Shown here: piece by piece, positions 6,581 to 16,436 of the stretch
Layout of the letters: every line of letters starts with the position of its first letter
How positions within the stretch are numbered: position 1 is the first letter of the stretch
From: a virus
Strand: one strand, 5' to 3'
IMG/VR virus record: IMGVR_UViG_3300017917_002981
Span: 1 to 27,637 of that record
Length of the DNA: 27,637 nucleotides
The notes under the pieces: model-generated
What the model was told of the DNA's origin: nothing
The model's input: only the letters and a program-made list of their open reading frames with translations
Database searches by the model: none
Translations under genes and position numbers: made by a program

Positions 6581-9500
6581 ACAAGACTTAAAACGTATTG
6601 CAGATAGAATGTTTGCCACCAGGGGTGGAGATGTCCCATCCGAAACCGTTCAGCTTGGTCCAATGACAACAAGAGATCTTAGCAAAATGGGTGCGGCTGT
6701 TGTGGATGAAGGTAACTATGTCTCTTCTACTCAAGAAATAATGAGGAAGTATATATCATTAGTAACAGCAACTGATAGTGGTGGAAATTTTATTAATCTT
6801 AATCCAGCTACTTCAGCAAGATTTAAGGAATTAAGAAGATCCAATCCTGTTCTTCTTAGGGATGAACTTCAAGATTTATTTGCAACTGAAAATTTTAACT
6901 TAGATATTCTTACTAGATCAGCGGTGGCTGACATGTACAGAGACTATAGGGCAACTGCGCTACACATGGATGAGCTTATATCTAGAATAGGATTTCCTCG
7001 GTCTTACTTCTCCATCCGAAAACGTATATAGACATTTGGCAAGATATGATGTTGATCTAATAACTAGTTTAAGAAAAGGTGAGCAAATTCATCCATTTTT
7101 TCATGCCTTAATGAGAACAAATTTTAACATTAAAGAATTTGCAACTGATATTCTAGACTTATCTACTGGTAAAGGTAGATTAAGAAATCCAATGTCATCT
7201 CAAAACTTATTTGAAAGAATGAGTAAAATAAGAAGAGTAGAAGATACCGCCGGCGGAAAAACAAGAGAGAGATTTGTAAACTATTTGGGATTTGATCCAA
7301 CAACAGAAGCTGGTCAAATTAAAACAATAGTGACATGGGACGAAGAGACGACTGGAGTAACATCACAAGCAAAGATTAGAACAACATCTTTAGTAAAAAG
7401 GCAAGTTAGAGTGAATCCAGATGGCACAACGACCATTGTAAGTGCACCAGAAGTTATTATGACAAAACACTTTAGGGCTAATCAAGCTGATATAGCTCAT
7501 GTTTTTGAGGACGGAAGTCCAGTTAAAAAAGCAGTAACACTTTCTGAGCGGAATACTTAAAGCAGAAATGGGTCCTGCTGCGGTAGGTACACCAGAGTAC
7601 GAAAGAGCAATGAGGGCCTACGATGGTCGGAGGGCAAATTGCAATTGAAGACCTAAATGACATATTAAAAGTTATGTTAGGAAAAGACCCCTCAGTCGGA
7701 GAAGTGCATAGGCTTGAAGGGCATAACACGTTAGCGTTCGACATTGATAAGATGATGGAAACAATTAAATCTCAACCAGTATATCAAAATCAATCTACTG
7801 ACGCAGCAAAAGAATTAAGAGCTAACTGGAGAGAATTTAGAAACAAAAGATTTGGTTCAGCTGGAGTTAGAGATATGAATTATGCGCAAGACACGCTTGA
7901 TAGCGCAAAATTTTCAATGCAAGTACAAAGAAATATAATTGGTGAAGAAATTGAGGGAATACTTAAAGGCTCTAGTACGCTTAAAAATCTTTCAGAAACA
8001 CAATCAGCTAGAATAATTGACGAAGTGCGTATGCATCTGCTGAGCGAGTTTTCTATAAGTCCACAGATTTCAGGAAGAAAAGGCGCAGAGTCATTAGAAA
8101 ATCTATTTTTAAATACAAATTTTTTAGAACTAATTGAAGATGAAAAAGCTGGTATAGGTAGCATTCTTGAAACTCTTGAAAGAGGAGGAGAGCATACATC
8201 AGACGTAGACGCAGTATTAAACGCTTATTTGTCTGAATATATTAATAATGATCTTTTGAAGATTAGAAGAATGCCAACACCCGGCCAATCATTTGACGGA
8301 CTAAGTCCAGAAGCAGCCGCCTTGTTAAAGGAAAAATCAGTTCAAATAAATGATCGATTGTCTGACATGGGTCATGTAAGAAAAGCTGGAGAAAAATATT
8401 CTCAATTTGTTGAGTATATGAGAGCAAGAATTGCAAGAAGCAGCGCAGTAACTCCTGTTACAAATGTAAGCGATATATCTGGTTTGTCAGAAGAAATGTT
8501 CAGACATTTGTCTACGACAACAGAGGGTAGAAGAAGAATGAATATAGCTGTTACCCTAGAAGAATTAACAGATCAGCTTCGGAGTAAACTTAACAGATGA
8601 ACAAAGAGCAATTATAACAGCAGCTCACAGAGAAGGTTCAACAGTAGGAACAATAAGATACGCTAAACCAAGTTCTCGTAGCGATGTTGGCGGATATTTC
8701 TTTAACGCTGATTCAGTTGATTTTTCTCAAAAAATAGCTGAAACCGGAACCGCTCAAGAAGCAAAAATTGGTTCTTTGATAGAATCAAAAATGAATGCAG
8801 CGAGACTCTCAACAGCTGGTCCTGTTGATTTATTTAATATCGCTGGAGAAAAAATAGGTGTCATACAAAACGCAAATCCAATAAACGATCAAATAGTTGA
8901 CATAGGAGTAACAAACTTACAGCATACGCAATTTAATCAAACATTAAATAACCTAAGAAAGATCGATGCAGCAACTACTGCGGTAACTCCAGTTACATCA
9001 GAAAACATAAATGAAGCATTAAGTGTAACTGGTAGATCTTATGGTCTTTCTATGGAACAAGTTAAAATTGGTGAAGAACATTTAGTAAGACAAGGAATGG
9101 CTTTTGGAAAAGTAGCAGCAACAACCGCTGCAGATAGCTACTCAGATGAGGTAATAAGATATGCTCTTGGATATCAAGATATAGATCCTCTATCTAGGGT
9201 TACGGGAGTAGCCACATCAAGGGCAACAGCTCAAGATTTTGCAAAAGCGATTAACATGGCAAACAGCTCTTTAGCTGATGATTTCGGTGCGTTGTCTGAA
9301 GGTAGGGCTGGAGCAGAAGCTGTAGATCAAATAGCAAAAAGACTGAGACAAATAGCAGATATTGCTCCGATTAATTTTGCAGTAGCACAAGGCCAAGAAG
9401 GATTATTTGGTTATGAATATGGAGTTAGGGGAGCAAAGCACTTATTTCAAAAAAATCTCTATTTCAGAATGACCGCAGGATCAGATGCTCCGTTAAAATC

Positions 9501-10787
9501 ATCAGAAAAAATAACAATGGTTGCACAGGACTTTATGGATTTAACAATTAAAATTGGAGAGGGGAGAAGAGTTAGCGTAGGCTCTGAGGAATTCATGCAA
9601 TCCGCAGCAAATAGGTTTGTTCAATCATTCGTTCACCCACCACCAACAGCCGCTGGATTTGAGGTTCCACCAACTATTAACTTAATCTTCAATCCTCAAA
9701 ATCTAACACAAGAGTCTTATGAGGATTTAGCAAATCAAGTAATTGGTTCTCAGGTAAGAAGATTTCAAATCAGTAAAACAAATGAAGCATTGGCACAATC
9801 TGTAAAGGGAGATTTCAACGCAATAACAGATAGAATTTTTGGTCTTGATTATGAGTCTACGCAAGCAAAACTAAGAACAGTTCGGTGGAGATTCTTTTTT
9901 TGACGAGCTATTCGCAAAGGGTAAAACATTAGCGCAAAGAAAAGAACTTCTTGAGTCGGTTGGCATGGGGCAAGAAGCAAAAAAATTGGAAGAGTATGTA
10001 CAAAGTGTTTCTGTAGAAATTAGAGATGACGGAATAGCAGCATTTAAATATCAAGGCGAGACAGCAGAAAACATAAGACAAATTCAGGCAAGAAGTGGAA
10101 ACGAAGCCCTTGCATTGGCAAACGATGATAAAACAAGAGACATTACAGGAAGAATGACGTCTGTAGTTAAAGCTCGGTGAAGATGGAGAAGTTGTTGGAG
10201 CAACAATGTCTCCATTTACTAGCGAAACAGCAAGTGTTGAATCACGCACAACAGCATTATTAGAAAAGGGCGTTCCGTCCGAATCAATTCCTGCACGAGT
10301 TGCAGAATCAGCAAGGGCCGTAGACGTAGATGCTTTAGAGAAAGCCAAATCTGTAGTTGGAATGACAGGATCTATAGATGATTCAATTGTTGGATCAATG
10401 GCATCAGCCACGGCAGATGTTGCTGGTTCTGCAGATTCTATTGCAGCACCGATAGCAAAAGAAGCATTTGATGCCGGTTCTAAATTTATTAAAAAATTTA
10501 AAACACCAATGTATTTAGCAGGTTTGGCGGTAGCTGCAGCAGTTGTTGGTAAAAAGGTAGCAGACAGAAAGAACGAAAACGATGTCTACAATGCTACTAT
10601 GCATACAATGCCAGTTGAATCTGGCGGAAGACCATATGGAATACAAGAGGCTATGTTTTCTCACAAAACTGGCTCTAGAAGAAAAGACCCACTAGTGACA
10701 GCTGGTGTAGTTGGAAATTTAGATAGAAGTAAAATAAACCATACTTCTATGGGTCCTGATAAAAACAATCACTTATTTGGCGGGTAA
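6558..10787 (+). CDS. Giant protein with DEDDh-exonuclease-like motifs, 1407 aa, six CGG +1 shifts
   Basis: ATG at 6558 overlaps the preceding gene. Six in-frame CGG codons (6999, 7549, 7628, 8580, 9883, 10175; residues 148, 331, 357, 674, 1108, 1205) each end the zero frame and each continue in +1; together they give one unbroken chain to 10787. A DEDDh-type motif set spans shifts: Exo I TWDEETTG (D261, E263), Exo II GHNTLAFDID (N389, D394) and Exo III HTSDVDA (H545, D550). Spacing between motifs is wider than in DnaQ-type enzymes, so insertions are present and activity is a prediction. The rest is helical, Ala/Thr/Ser-rich, with a hydrophobic segment near residues 1315-1329 (MYLAGLAVAAAVVG) before a basic tail. 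Position before TerL and composition suggest a virion-internal or ejected protein. Parts could instead be separate proteins, but the internal segments lack good ribosome sites. Confidence 0.75.
6999..7001 (+). other. CGG +1 frameshift site 5 (CCT CGG T)
   Basis: Codon 148 of the giant gene. Zero frame stops at 7031; +1 frame reads GGT CTT ACT and runs into the Exo I segment. Confidence 0.88.
7549..7551 (+). other. CGG +1 frameshift site 6 (GAG CGG A)
   Basis: Codon 331, between Exo I and Exo II. Zero frame stops at 7560; +1 reads GGA ATA CTT. The GCGG at 7578-7581 just downstream is out of frame and causes no shift. Confidence 0.88.
7628..7630 (+). other. CGG +1 frameshift site 7 (GGT CGG A)
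   Basis: Codon 357, only 79 bases after site 6. The frame reached through site 6 stops at 7648; a second +1 shift gives DGGGQIAIEDL and continues into Exo II. The stretch between sites 6 and 7 is open only in the intermediate frame. Confidence 0.88.
8580..8582 (+). other. CGG +1 frameshift site 8 (CTT CGG A)
   Basis: Codon 674. Zero frame stops at 8600; +1 reads GGA GTA AAC TTA and is open through the next 1.3 kb. Confidence 0.88.
9883..9885 (+). other. CGG +1 frameshift site 9 (GTT CGG T)
   Basis: Codon 1108. Zero frame stops at 9903; +1 reads GGT GGA GAT and continues. Confidence 0.88.
10175..10177 (+). other. CGG +1 frameshift site 10 (GCT CGG TGA)
   Basis: Codon 1205. A zero-frame TGA follows the CGG directly (10178-10180); +1 reads GGT GAA GAT and continues to 10787. 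Confidence 0.88.
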
Positions 10788-10789
10788 TT

Positions 10790-11439
10790 ATGGCAGGAGC
10801 AGCTTTTTTAGGTAAATTAGGCAGAGCCATGTATAGAGGCGCTACATCAAGAGCTGGCGCTACTGGAATAGTTGCTGGAGCAGCAGCTTTGGGTTTTGCA
10901 AGTAAAGCCGCACCAGCAGCAAGAGACGCTGCAATGGACGTTGCCTTTGGTGACCCAAATGCGGATGAAACATTCCTAGGAAGAAAGCTTACTCCTGGAG
11001 CTGTAGCAGATTCTATGATACCAGGTGGGAAATCTGGAACAGGTGCTCTGGTAGCAACTGGTGCTCTTGGAACGATTCGGAGCAGCAGTAGGTGGTGCTG
11101 TTCGGATATAAACGTGGTCAGGCGCTATTTCGTTCAACTGGAGCAGCAGATAATCTTTTGGCGCCTCTTACAAAAACAATGAAAGGCGCAGGAATTGGAG
11201 GAGTTATAGGCGCAGGTCTTGGTATTGCAGCAATTGCAGGTCTAGGCAGTGCCTATGTTGGTAGAAATGAAAGATTTTTTAGAGAATCACCATATGCTGG
11301 AAATAGAAGGCTAAATAGAGATATGACGTATGGTGGAAGTCTGTATCCAAATAGAAATAAGTCACTACAAACAGCGCAAGATCTAAATGCAGACGGTAAT
11401 ATTGTTTTGGGGATGCACAATTTAAGAAGAGGTGGATAA
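10790..11439 (+). CDS. Gly/Ala-rich membrane-active-like protein, 215 aa, two CGG +1 shifts
   Basis: ATG at 10790, 2 bases after the giant gene's stop. Two in-frame CGG codons 25 bases apart (11078, residue 97; 11103, residue 105) require two successive +1 shifts. The result reads GTIGAAVGGAVGYKRGQ, where both recoded positions sit in a smooth Gly/Ala-rich run, arguing that Gly is inserted. Hydrophobic segments lie near the N-terminus (GIVAGAAALGFASKAA) and in the middle (GIGGVIGAGLGIAAIAGLG); the C-terminus is Arg/Asn-rich. Composition resembles the small proteins at 4642 and 4927. Probably a virion-internal or membrane-penetrating component; no family recognised. Confidence 0.72.
11078..11080 (+). 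other. CGG +1 frameshift site 11 (ATT CGG A)
   Basis: Codon 97 of 10790..11439. Zero frame runs to 11182 with an implausible Ser/Arg/Trp/Cys-rich sequence; +1 reads GGA GCA GCA GTA. Confidence 0.87.
11103..11105 (+). other. CGG +1 frameshift site 12 (GTT CGG A)
   Basis: Codon 105, in the frame reached through site 11; that frame stops at 11111. A further +1 shift reads GGA TAT AAA CGT and continues to 11439. Confidence 0.87.
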
Positions 11440-11445
11440 TTTATC

Positions 11446-12948
11446 ATGTCTGACATTAGCGACATAATGGAAACATACGGGCAAATGAATCCATATAGTG
11501 ATTCTTTTGCTCCAGGAGAGGTTATTCCACAAGAAGCGCAACTGCCTGGTGTAATGGGTTTTCTTGAAAGTGAAGGTTTTAAACAATTCAGTAGAGCAAC
11601 AAATCCACTTACACTCGGAGGCTTTCAAGCGTTTAGATCGCAAAATACATTATTATATGGTGGAATTGGTGATGATTTAGGAAGAACAAAAAAATTATTG
11701 TTTGGTGGAAGAGGAAAATTTAGCACTTTTTCTAGGGGAGCACTTAGCCCAGACATTGCTCGTGGAGCAAATCAGTTTGTTGGTGGAGTCAATGTCTTTG
11801 GGAAAACAACGAGAAGGGGTAGAAAACTTCTTGCAAAACAGGCAGCTCAGGGTGGTAAAACTCCATTAACAAAAGGTTTTTTAAAAAATAATCGCTTAAA
11901 TCCAAGAAGACTTTTTAGAAAAAATAGCGTAAGTGAGTATTTAGCTGGTCCTACTAGAAATTTTTATGCACCTAATTCAGGTGGTGTTTTTTCATCAATT
12001 GGAAACATGGGAGCAAAGGATAACCCAAGATTTAGTGGCGGAATGCTTGGAAGATTAGGTGCTCTTTCTAAGGCTGAAAGAATGTCTGCAGCTGGCAAAA
12101 GCACCGCCATGATGGATTTAAACCTTGCAAGAATAGCAAACTATAATACATTTCAAACTACTGCATTGGGTGTAACACCAGCTGTATCTGGAGGAACAAG
12201 AGCGATAGAAGGACCAACTCGTTTTGATTCACTGATTGGAAAAGCAGCTTCAGGAGACGCATTAACTGTTGGCGAAAGAAGATATTTAATGACTCAGGGT
12301 GTACGAGGTAGGTATAGTCAATCAATCATGAGGGGAATGTTAACTTCCGGTGGTGGCTCTGAAATGTTTACTCTTGGCGGAACAGCTGGTTTCAAAACAT
12401 TTGGTGCAGGAACACTTCAGGCAAGTGAAACAGCTGAAAGAATATTAAGACCACTGGCAGCGGGAATAGAAAAAAATGCAAGTTTTAGAATGCTTGCAGC
12501 AAATAGCTTGGGAAGAGCTGTTCCAATGACAGAATTTGGTTCAGCACAATTAGGTAAAGAATTAATAGAAAAAGGATTTGTTAATACATTAGGTCACGCT
12601 GGAGCAATAAAAGCAGTTGGTGCTGGTGGCACTAGAGTTGGTTTAGCGGTTGCTGGAGAGTACGCACTTAAAGCAATTCCTGGAGTAAATATGATATTTG
12701 CAGCTGATTTAGCTTTTCAATTGGCAAAACTTGGAGGAATGGCAGTAAAAGGCGCAATCAATTTTGGAAAAGATGCAATGAAGTCAATGCAAGGAAATAT
12801 TAACGGTGGAATGTTTGGAACATATAAAGACGATGAAGTAAGGGCAACATCAAGAGCAAGAGGTGTGATGGCTATTCAAAACAGCAGGTTAAATGCTAGA
12901 TCACTTCTTGGCTCAGAGGGCGCAATGATGGCTGCGCATTTTGGATAA
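11446..12948 (+). CDS. Putative virion-internal protein, 500 aa
   Basis: ATG at 11446, six bases after the preceding stop, in one uninterrupted frame without in-frame CGG. The protein is Gly/Ala/Arg/Asn-rich and basic, with many short GG and GA repeats, and a more hydrophobic C-terminal region (residues about 395-440: GTRVGLAVAGEYAL, IPGVNMIFAADLAFQLAKLGGM). Its composition matches the neighbouring 215-aa protein and the C-terminal part of the giant protein, and it lies directly before TerL. This fits a structural or ejected internal protein, possibly membrane-interacting; the assignment rests on context and composition. Confidence 0.75.
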   Translation: MSDISDIMETYGQMNPYSDSFAPGEVIPQEAQLPGVMGFLESEGFKQFSRATNPLTLGGFQAFRSQNTLLYGGIGDDLGRTKKLLFGGRGKFSTFSRGALSPDIARGANQFVGGVNVFGKTTRRGRKLLAKQAAQGGKTPLTKGFLKNNRLNPRRLFRKNSVSEYLAGPTRNFYAPNSGGVFSSIGNMGAKDNPRFSGGMLGRLGALSKAERMSAAGKSTAMMDLNLARIANYNTFQTTALGVTPAVSGGTRAIEGPTRFDSLIGKAASGDALTVGERRYLMTQGVRGRYSQSIMRGMLTSGGGSEMFTLGGTAGFKTFGAGTLQASETAERILRPLAAGIEKNASFRMLAANSLGRAVPMTEFGSAQLGKELIEKGFVNTLGHAGAIKAVGAGGTRVGLAVAGEYALKAIPGVNMIFAADLAFQLAKLGGMAVKGAINFGKDAMKSMQGNINGGMFGTYKDDEVRATSRARGVMAIQNSRLNARSLLGSEGAMMAAHFG

Positions 12949-12951
12949 AAT

Positions 12952-14809
12952 ATGTTAAGCAACACTTTAGAATTTAGGAAACAATTAGAGAAGCTTTCTC
13001 GAGAAGATCTTATCGAAATTATTCAATCACAAAATCCAGAGTATGTAAAACAGATAAATAGAATTGAATGGGTATTCAAAAATAAATTATCACATTTAAC
13101 TTGGCAAGATGGATCTCCGATAGTAGAAAGGCCAATGACGAACAAGGAACTTTCTCTATTAGTTGATGAGCCATTTGAGGTAGATAATATATTACTGAAT
13201 GCAGGACTTTCTGCAGAAATGCAAAGACAAATACATATAGCAAAAGATCCGTGCAGATGGGCAAAGCACTTTTTGCGGAGCTGAAACAAGAGTATATCAA
13301 ACTCTTATATTAAGAGATCCATCTTTGAGAAAAGTATTAAGAGCTGGTCGTCGTCTTGGTAAAACATTTAGTATGGCTATAGCGTTACTTCATTATAGTT
13401 ATACAAATAAAGATGGGCGCTGTTTGGTCATTGCGCCGATGAAGACTCAGGTGGAATTAATCTATCAAGAGATAAATAGACTTGCATCTAAAAACGAAAT
13501 AGTCTCTAGTTCAATAACAAGAAAAGTAACCAGTCCTCAATTTATGATTGAGTTTTCTAATGGATCAACAATTAGGTTCTTTACTTCTGGAATGCGTTCT
13601 GGTGGTAAATCAGACGTTGCTCGTGGTCAAGAAGCGCATGTTATCGTTTTAGACGAAATGGATTACATGCACACAGATGACCTAGATGCGCTTTACGCAA
13701 TGCTGCAGAAAACCGCAGAAGATCAGCCAGACAAAGTTTTGATTGGTGCATCCACTCCAACTGGAAGAAGAGAAAGATTTTGGGAATGGTGCAGATCAGA
13801 AAGATTTAGGGAGTTCTGGTTTCCATCGTACTGCAATCCGTTTTTCTCTAAAGAACAAGAAGATGAATTTAAAGAACAATATTCAGAAGCTGGCTATAGG
13901 CATGAGATTGAAGCTGACTGGGGAGAAGACGCAGAAGGTGTTTATCCAAGAAAGTTTGTCGATGCAGCATTTATAGAACCATCATGGAACTATATACCAG
14001 AGATTACTTCGGCTAGATCAATGTATACGATAGGAGTTGACTGGGACAAATACGGAGCTGGAACAAACATTGTCGTGCTAGAAGCATGTCATCAAAATCA
14101 CGAAGAAGAAAGATTTAAAAATAAAATAAGAATAGCCCATAGAGAAGAAATACAAAAGTCAGAATACACTTTGACAAATGCAGTCAATAGAATAGTTGAA
14201 TTAAACGAGTCCTTTCAACCAAAACACATTTATGTAGACAGAGGATACGGAGAAGTGCAAGTTGAGCTTCTCAGAAAGTATGGAACGGAAAATCCAAGAT
14301 CTAACTTAAGAGATAGGGTAAAGGGAATTGGATTTGGTGAATTAATAGAAATAAGAGATCCATACACAAAAATGCCAGTTAAAAAAGAAATTAAACCGTA
14401 CATGGTCGACAATCTTAGACAGCATCTTGAAAAGTCGTTAATACTTTTCCCTATCGCAGATGAAGAACTATATATGCAATTAATATCTTACGTTGTTGTT
14501 AGAACAACTCAAACAGGAAGACCAGTATTTGAAGCAGGTGGTTCAGCGGTCGATCACGCACACGATGCATTGATGTTAGCACTTCTTGCAATAACTGAAA
14601 ATTATGGAGAATTCGGCAAAGGGCAAACAGCCACTAATGTTGAGTCTTTTTCGAATACGTTTTTTATGCCCAAAAATCAAGGTAAAAAAGACGATGACTA
14701 TACATCTAAAGAATCTGGTATAATTTTAAACGTCAATAGAACAGGTTCTTTAAAGCCAAAATATAGCAAAAAGAGTAGCAGTAAAAGAACAATAAGAAAG
14801 ATGTTTTAG
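12952..14809 (+). CDS. terL: Terminase large subunit, 618 aa, one CGG +1 shift
   Basis: The DNA-packaging motor and nuclease. ATG at 12952, 3 bases after the preceding stop. The first 108 residues end with DPCRWAKHFL, then an in-frame CGG (13276); the zero frame stops at 13284. A +1 shift gives HFLGAETRVYQTLILRDP and joins the adaptor region to the ATPase. Walker A-like RAGRRLGKT is at 130-138, Walker B VIVLDEMDY with D234/E235, motif III GASTPTG, then an RNase H-like nuclease with D363 (IGVDWDKYG), D429 (YVDRGYGE) and D538 (DHAHDA). The length and layout match full phage terminases only when both frames are joined. No other terminase is in the window, so the shift should be essential for packaging. 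Confidence 0.93.
13276..13278 (+). other. CGG +1 frameshift site 13 (TTG CGG A)
   Basis: Codon 109 of terL, upstream of Walker A. Zero frame stops at 13284; +1 frame reads GGA GCT GAA and continues to 14809. Confidence 0.92.
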
Positions 14810-14815
14810 TATTGT

Positions 14816-16435
14816 ATGTCAGTTGTCAATAACATTCAAAATGAGCAGACTCTAGAAAATAGAATCTATGCTGACTACAAATCTGAAACCAGCAGTTCTT
14901 CTTCTTCGTACGAAGATCCAACAAAGTTAAATTCAACTAATAAATCACTTTTGAAAAATGAACTCGGTGCCTATGGCAGCGATCAAACTTATTCCATTTC
15001 GCTAGGAACAGTAAGACAAGAAACAGATAATGTAATATCAAAATTAAATCAATTTAAATTGGATCTAGATAATTTATTAAGGCAAGTAAACATAGATCCA
15101 TTTAATAATCCCAGATTAGAAGAGTCACATAAATATGTCTGGGATGAAATAAATAAAATAGATACAAGCTTTCCAAAGATTGAAGTAGAAAATTATCCTG
15201 GAGAAATAAAATATCCAAGACCGCCTTTCATATGCTTTGATCAATACATCTTTGCAGAGACAGCAGATACAAGGGGATATAGGAGATTTGTAAAAGAATA
15301 TGATGATGTCATTTCTAATTCCAGTTTTGGTCATTTATATGATTATAGAGAAATTATTAAATATCTTCTCATTGAGGCAGCATGTATAAAATTGTCATTA
15401 ACAAGAGATTTTGGAACATCTTATGAAGATGAATCCCAACAACAAGTTGCGTCGCACTACTTTTACTGGATTAAAATGGCGCTCCACTATCAGGAACTCT
15501 TTGCCAAAAACATCCCACTCACACCAACACAATTACCACAAGCCGAAGTGGATAAAGCAACTAAGAAACAAACAGCGCAATTCCAAGCATTTTTTTCGAT
15601 CAAAGTAGATTCATTGACAACCGCAATAGATTCTCAATTGGAATCTTTGCATGGAGATCTTGTAAAGAATTCCAATATATTCTATGATAGTTTTCTTGGT
15701 CCATCTTTAAGGTTTAAAACAAAAGTAGTTTCTGATTTTTCCGTTGATCTACGAACAACAAATATGAGATCAGATCTTCCAACCATGTCCGAAGAAGCCG
15801 CTATAGCGTTATTGGTTGCAGAAGGCAACTTTAAATCTTTGATTAGTGATTTAGTTGAAAGAAGAAATATAACAACAACAAAGATTGAAAACCTGTATCA
15901 AAATATTCTTCAAAGAAGAAAATATACTGGTTATATATCGCAACTTGCTATTAAAGCTGTTAAAAAAGAAAGAATTGTTACTCAAGATACAAATCCAGCA
16001 TATTCAGCATTACTGCAATCAATAACAAGAATAGGTACAGTTAATCCGCTTAAATCAAGCCACGCATTATTGGATGACCTTAATGAAGATAGCCATCCAC
16101 AATATCTAATGAAATCTGGTGGAACTATCAGTGGAGACATCAAAGTAGAAAGTGACGCAAAAATTGATGGCATAAAGATTGCAACACACAGTCATAGTGG
16201 TGCAGATGGTTCAGAGCGCATAAGGTCGATAGATATTGATTATGAATCAGTGAGAAGAGATATCAAGGTAAATCAAATTACATCGTTGCAAAATGAGATT
16301 ACGATATCTGTTGATTCGTTTTCTCCAGATATATTACAAGGTGGAGTTCCAGTAGCTGATGTAAATATAAGCATAGAAGTACCAGAAGAATACGTAGATA
16401 AATATGATTTTGAAATAATGTATACGGAGTTATAA
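14816..16435 (+). CDS. Fibre/baseplate-type structural protein, 539 aa
   Basis: ATG at 14816, six bases after terL. A Ser-rich stretch occurs near residues 24-31. The long central part is helical and charged. The C-terminal quarter has the look of phage fibre proteins: DLNEDSHPQYLMKSGG, TISGDIKVESDAKIDG, HSHSGADGSERI. Such H/D/G-rich repeats commonly occur in tail-fibre or baseplate proteins that carry a trimeric beta region. The following two genes are also fibre-like, so 14816-19842 is a fibre/baseplate module. No in-frame CGG. The exact position in the particle is unknown. Confidence 0.75.
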   Translation: MSVVNNIQNEQTLENRIYADYKSETSSSSSSYEDPTKLNSTNKSLLKNELGAYGSDQTYSISLGTVRQETDNVISKLNQFKLDLDNLLRQVNIDPFNNPRLEESHKYVWDEINKIDTSFPKIEVENYPGEIKYPRPPFICFDQYIFAETADTRGYRRFVKEYDDVISNSSFGHLYDYREIIKYLLIEAACIKLSLTRDFGTSYEDESQQQVASHYFYWIKMALHYQELFAKNIPLTPTQLPQAEVDKATKKQTAQFQAFFSIKVDSLTTAIDSQLESLHGDLVKNSNIFYDSFLGPSLRFKTKVVSDFSVDLRTTNMRSDLPTMSEEAAIALLVAEGNFKSLISDLVERRNITTTKIENLYQNILQRRKYTGYISQLAIKAVKKERIVTQDTNPAYSALLQSITRIGTVNPLKSSHALLDDLNEDSHPQYLMKSGGTISGDIKVESDAKIDGIKIATHSHSGADGSERIRSIDIDYESVRRDIKVNQITSLQNEITISVDSFSPDILQGGVPVADVNISIEVPEEYVDKYDFEIMYTEL

Positions 16436-16436
16436 T

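Noticed and set aside
7577-7582. GCGGTA after site 6 as a further shift site
   Set aside because: CGG is out of frame there (GCT GCG GTA), and the frame continues unchanged to the site at 7628.
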